Made by a program: the position numbers and the translations under genes. Below the pieces are notes generated by a model. The model saw only the letters and a list, made by a program, of their open reading frames with translations. It made no database searches and was not told the origin of the DNA. From JBDFMH01 sp047238125 (GTDB taxonomy: Bacteria; Pseudomonadota; Alphaproteobacteria; Sphingomonadales; Sphingomonadaceae): 64,000 nt of DNA. Positions 60,951-64,000 of this stretch are shown here, piece by piece (within the stretch, counting starts at the first letter, position 1; each line of letters opens with the position of its first letter). Location of the stretch: contig NZ_JBDFMH010000001.1 of NCBI RefSeq assembly GCF_047238125.1, positions 3,410,001-3,474,000 of the forward strand. Direction: 5' to 3'.

Positions 60951-61972
60951 GGATCCTGATCGCCACCGATGCCTGGACCCCGCAGGTGAACGGCGTCGTC
61001 CGCACGCTACAGGCGACGCGCGTGGAACTGACGAAGCTCGGCCATGTCGTCGAGATCGTCGCCCCCGATCGTTTCCGTTCGGTGCCCTGCCCGACCTATC
61101 CGGAAATCAGGCTGGCGGCAGTCCGCCCTGCACGGATCGCCGCGATGATCGAAGGGTTTTGCGCGGATGCGATCCACATCGCGACCGAGGGGCCGATCGG
61201 GGTCGCGGTGCGCCGCTTCTGCATGGCGCGCGGGCTGCCGTTCACGACCGCCTATCACACTCAGTTTCCCGATTATCTGGCGCGGCGCACGAGGCTGCCG
61301 GCGAAGATCTTCTGGCCCTATATCCGCTGGTTTCACGGGCCGGCGCGGGGCGTGCTTGCCTCCACCCCCACGATCCGCCGCGCGCTGACCGCGCACGGGC
61401 TCACCCAGGTCCGCCCGTGGGGGCGGGGGGTCGATCTGGCGCAGTTCCACGCTGGCGTGCCGGCGCATCCGGCGCTGGCCGCCCTGCCGGGCCCGATCCT
61501 ACTTTCGGTCGGCCGGGTGGCGGTCGAGAAGAATCTCGAAGCGTTCCTGCGCCTTGATACGCCGGGGACCAAGGTCGTTGTCGGCGATGGGCCCGCACGA
61601 TCGGCACTGGCCGCGCGCTACCCCAACATAATGTTTCTGGGCGCGTTGACCGGGACGGCGCTCGCATCCGCCTATGCCGCGGCCGATGTCTTCGTTTTCC
61701 CGAGCCGCACCGATACGTTCGGGTTGGTGATGATCGAGGCGCTGGCCTGCGGCACGCCGGTCGCGGCCTATCCGGTGGCGGGGCCGATCGACGTGCTGGC
61801 GCCCGATGTCGGCGTGATGCGCGACGATCTGGGCCAGGCGATCGCTGCGGCGCTGCGGCTCGACCGCTCGGCCTGTATCGCCCATGCCGCACGCTTCGGC
61901 TGGGCAGCAAGCGCGCGCGAGTTCCTCGATGCGCTCGACCCCATCGCAGGTGGGGCGGCACGCGCAGCCTGA
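60947..61972 (+). CDS. GT4-family glycosyltransferase
   Basis: This is a 341-residue GT-B enzyme: N-terminal Rossmann start MRILIATDAWTPQVNGVVRT, acceptor part FTTAYHTQFPDYL, and nucleotide-sugar part SVGRVAVEKNLEAFL, GDGPARSAL, FVFPSRTDTFGLVMIEALAC with the EX7E-type motif. The sequence resembles alpha-mannosyltransferase/MgtA-like enzymes that glycosylate lipids. It is coupled by ATGA to the metallophosphoesterase, so both may serve one envelope lipid. Confidence 0.87.
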   Translation: MRILIATDAWTPQVNGVVRTLQATRVELTKLGHVVEIVAPDRFRSVPCPTYPEIRLAAVRPARIAAMIEGFCADAIHIATEGPIGVAVRRFCMARGLPFTTAYHTQFPDYLARRTRLPAKIFWPYIRWFHGPARGVLASTPTIRRALTAHGLTQVRPWGRGVDLAQFHAGVPAHPALAALPGPILLSVGRVAVEKNLEAFLRLDTPGTKVVVGDGPARSALAARYPNIMFLGALTGTALASAYAAADVFVFPSRTDTFGLVMIEALACGTPVAAYPVAGPIDVLAPDVGVMRDDLGQAIAAALRLDRSACIAHAARFGWAASAREFLDALDPIAGGAARAA

Positions 61973-62022
61973 TCGCGCTTGCCCTGCGCGGCCGGCCATA
62001 TTACATCGATCGGCAATATTCA

Positions 62023-62050
62023 GGCCGCTCCGCAAGGGGCGGCCCTTTTC
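62023..62050 (+). terminator. Intrinsic terminator after the glycosyltransferase
   Basis: A 9-bp stem (GGCCGCTCC with GGGGCGGCC, one G-T pair) with a GCAA tetraloop (62023-62044) is followed by CTTTTC. It ends about 20 bases before the TrcR start, so the next gene's ribosome site lies just beyond it. Confidence 0.75.
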
Positions 62051-62071
62051 TTATCCGGAAAGGACGCCCCA

Positions 62072-62761
62072 GTGGCCCAGCCGCTCATGCCCCATGCGAC
62101 CGCATCCTGGCTGGTCGACAACACTGCGCTCAGCTTCGAGCAGATCGCTGCCTTCTGCGGGCTCCACATCCTGGAAGTGCAGGCGATCGCCGACGACACT
62201 GCGGCGACCAAGCTGACCGGGCGCGATCCGGTGCGCGCCGGCGAACTGGCGATGAGCGAGATCGAAAAGGGCCAAGCCAACCCCGACTATCGGCTAGCGA
62301 TGGCCAAGGGGCCGGAACAGGTGCGCCGCACCAAGGGGCCGCGCTACACCCCGGTCAGCAAGCGGCAGGACAAGCCGGACGGCATCGCCTGGATCATCCG
62401 CAACCATCCCGAAGTGTCGGACGGGCAGATCTCCAAGCTGATCGGCACGACCCGGACGACCATCGCCGCGATCCGCGATCGCACGCACTGGAACATCGCC
62501 AACATCGTGCCGAAGGACCCGGTGACCTTAGGCCTGTGTTCGCAACGTGAGCTGGATGCCCTGGTGGCCAAGGCTGCGAAGGCCGCTGGCATCGAGGCGG
62601 TGCCCGACGAGCGCCTGGCCGGCGATCGCGAGGCGCTGATCGGCCAACTGCGACGCGAGCGCGAGGCGGCGGCGATCGCGGCCGAGCATGCGCACGATGT
62701 CGCTTCGGGCAATGCACCGGCGCTTCTGCCGGGCGGCATCGTCGATCCGTTCAAGCGCTGA
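62072..62761 (+). CDS. trcR: Cell-cycle transcriptional regulator TrcR (DUF1013)
   Basis: This is a 229-residue DUF1013 protein, conserved in alphaproteobacteria. The N-terminal part PHATASWLVDNTALSFEQIA resembles a helix-turn-helix; the central PDGIAWIIRNHPEVSDGQIS and IGTTRTTIAAIRDRTHWN form a second DNA-binding-like unit. The C-terminus is charged and helical. The family is annotated as a cell-cycle transcriptional regulator. The start is GTG at 62072 with AAGGA eight bases upstream; no in-frame ATG fits. Confidence 0.85.
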   Translation: MAQPLMPHATASWLVDNTALSFEQIAAFCGLHILEVQAIADDTAATKLTGRDPVRAGELAMSEIEKGQANPDYRLAMAKGPEQVRRTKGPRYTPVSKRQDKPDGIAWIIRNHPEVSDGQISKLIGTTRTTIAAIRDRTHWNIANIVPKDPVTLGLCSQRELDALVAKAAKAAGIEAVPDERLAGDREALIGQLRREREAAAIAAEHAHDVASGNAPALLPGGIVDPFKR

Positions 62762-62816
62762 GGCTTGGCGGCATCGGCTTTTCTGGCCGCAGTGACATGA
62801 AGCCTGCCATCTCACT

Positions 62817-62914
62817 CCGTTCGCACTGAGCCTGTCGAAGTGCCGTTCTTCTCTTCGTTCGCCTTTCGTGACGGGGGAAGGCGGGCAGGGCTTCGACGAG
62901 CTCAGCCCGAACGG
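62817..62914. repeat. Intergenic inverted-repeat (REP-like) element
   Basis: Two imperfectly complementary arms, 62817-62844 (with ACTGAGCCTGTCGAAG) and 62883-62914 (CTTCGACGAGCTCAG), flank a 38-base centre. The arm core TGAGC-x-TGTCGAAG is a widely scattered intergenic repeat in many proteobacterial genomes. It would form a long hairpin in RNA and lies just downstream of trcR. Confidence 0.7.
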
Positions 62915-62975
62915 ATGATGTTGCAGATGTCCACAGCCAGCGCCGACAAACTGCTTGCGATCGCGCGTTCCGGCG

Positions 62976-62987
62976 GTTTACGTAAAC
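62976..62987. promoter_or_regulatory. Palindromic candidate operator at the acyl-CoA ligase start
   Basis: GTTTACGTAAAC is a perfect 12-bp palindrome ending three bases before the ligase ATG. It occupies the ribosome-binding region, where no clear Shine-Dalgarno exists. It resembles TTTACGTAAACGTCA-type sites reported for MerR-family regulators of acyl-CoA catabolism such as LiuR; the match is from memory. Confidence 0.45.
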
Positions 62988-62990
62988 GTC

Positions 62991-64000
62991 ATGTCGCAAG
63001 CGGAAACGATCTGGCGCTCAGCCTACAGTCACCCCGGCACTTGGGAGCGCAGCTTTTCACCGCTGTCGCTACCCGCGATGTTTGCCGACAGCGTGGCGCA
63101 ACATCCCGACCGGGCGCTGATCGATTTCCTCGGCCGTAAGTTCAGCTATGCCGAGACCGCCTCGGGCGTCGATCGCGTCGCGTGCGGGCTAAAGGCGCTC
63201 GGCATCGGGCGGGGCGATCGCGTCGGCCTGTTCCTGCCCAACGTGCCGCACTATGTCGCTGCCTATTATGGCGCGCTGAAACTGGGCGCGACGGTCGTCA
63301 ACTTCTCGCCGCTCTATACGGTCGAGGAACTGTCCCATCAGGTCGCCGACTCCGGCACGCGCATCCTCTTCACCCTATCGGCCACCGCGCTGTTGCCGAC
63401 CGCGCTGAAGGTTCTGGAGGCCAGTGCGCTTGAACGGCTGGTGGTGGGGTCGGTCGCCGGTGCGCTGACGCCGACCAAGTCGGTCTTCTATCGCTGGTTT
63501 CGCGCGAAGGAGGTCGCCGCACGTCCCGGTGATCCACGCATTATCGCTTTTTCAAAGCTGATCGCCAACGATGGCGGCTGCGCGCTGCCCGAGATTGATC
63601 CCGAACGAGACGTCGCCCTGTTGCAATATACCGGCGGCACCACCGGCACCCCCAAGGGCGCGATGCTGACCCACCAGAACCTCAGCGCCAATGCCCGCCA
63701 GATCGTAGCGATCGATCCACATGCGAATGAGGAGGATCGCATCCTCGGCGTGCTGCCGATGTTCCACATTTTCGCCAATGCCTGCGTGCTGAACCGCACC
63801 GTGGCCAATGGCGGAGAGATCGTGATGCTGCCGCGGTTCGAGGCGGGCCAGGTGCTCGATGCGGTGCGCCGCACGCGGCCGACTTCGATGCCGGGAGTGC
63901 CGACCATGTATCAGGCGCTGCTCGACCATCCCAAGCTGCGCAAGACCGATTTCACCTCGCTGCGCGTATGCGTATCGGGCGGGGCGCCGCTGTCGGCGGC
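62991..64000 (+). CDS. Long-chain acyl-CoA ligase, N-terminal part
   Basis: This gene starts ATG-TCG-CAA at 62991 and is cut by the right edge after about 336 codons. It begins MSQAETIWRSAYSHPGTWE, then has ALIDFLGRKFSYAET, the P-loop LLQYTGGTTGTPKGAMLTH (~218) and GVLPMFHIFANACVLNRT. These match long-chain fatty-acid (FadD) or dicarboxylate (PimA) CoA ligases. It activates fatty acids to CoA esters. A 12-bp palindrome covers its upstream edge. Confidence 0.85.
   Translation, partial: MSQAETIWRSAYSHPGTWERSFSPLSLPAMFADSVAQHPDRALIDFLGRKFSYAETASGVDRVACGLKALGIGRGDRVGLFLPNVPHYVAAYYGALKLGATVVNFSPLYTVEELSHQVADSGTRILFTLSATALLPTALKVLEASALERLVVGSVAGALTPTKSVFYRWFRAKEVAARPGDPRIIAFSKLIANDGGCALPEIDPERDVALLQYTGGTTGTPKGAMLTHQNLSANARQIVAIDPHANEEDRILGVLPMFHIFANACVLNRTVANGGEIVMLPRFEAGQVLDAVRRTRPTSMPGVPTMYQALLDHPKLRKTDFTSLRVCVSGGAPLSA

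Overview
The window looks like chromosomal DNA of an alphaproteobacterium of the Sphingomonadales (a Sphingomonas-like organism). Evidence: high GC; aroK-aroB and xerD-accA neighbourhoods; the conserved alphaproteobacterial families DUF3297, DUF2794, DUF1178, DUF1192 and DUF1013/TrcR; an OxyR-AhpC-AhpD module; and abundant TonB-receptor and PQQ-dehydrogenase genes. I saw no rRNA, tRNA, CRISPR array, transposase or phage gene.

Layout. (1) 1-18 kb is mostly housekeeping: a fasciclin-domain gene cut by the left edge, oxyR/ahpC/ahpD, cysE, aroK-aroB, xerD, accA, an M48 protease, two orphan Flp pilins, mutT, comF, grxC, a nitrilase-family hydrolase and small conserved genes. (2) 16.9-18.4 kb is a scar: a 5'-truncated, frameshifted TonB-receptor gene abuts a 5'-truncated MFS transporter gene head to head. 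(3) 18.4-35.3 kb is a catabolic island. A leftward operon (acyl-CoA ligase, atypical crotonase, SDR, amidohydrolase) diverges from a rightward run (tandem-domain protein of unknown function, aldehyde dehydrogenase, GMC oxidase, quinohaemoprotein dehydrogenase, TonB receptor, NTF2-like protein, cytochrome-fused PQQ sugar-type dehydrogenase), followed by a second acyl-CoA ligase on the minus strand. Together they suggest uptake of a hydroxylated substrate, oxidation alcohol to aldehyde to acid, CoA activation and side-chain processing. The substrate cannot be read from the sequence; the ligase/ALDH/GMC/TonB set recalls polyethylene-glycol operons of sphingomonads. (4) 35.4-39.9 kb holds katG and a prolyl oligopeptidase.

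(5) 40.06-44.50 kb holds the most unusual locus: three minus-strand genes, each overlapping the next by ATGA. They encode a 118-residue protein resembling small proteins found beside type VI secretion effectors, a 1014-residue protein with proline-rich repeats, two Ig-like repeats and a C-terminal HECGH zinc-peptidase domain, and a putative lipoprotein. I read it as an orphan effector-like cassette; no secretion apparatus is in the window. (6) 44.6-47.5 kb has a LuxR-type regulator divergent from an amino-acid permease. The gap holds a strong intrinsic terminator inside the permease leader.

(7) 47.4-62.8 kb is again mostly core: thpR, a Bax-inhibitor-1 protein, GSTs, dienelactone hydrolase, an S9 peptidase, a HAD phosphatase, three small genes downstream of infA, cspA with a structured leader, clpA, a quinone oxidoreductase, a metallophosphoesterase/glycosyltransferase pair and TrcR. 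(8) The right edge carries an inverted-repeat element, a 12-bp palindrome and the first 1010 bases of a third acyl-CoA ligase gene.
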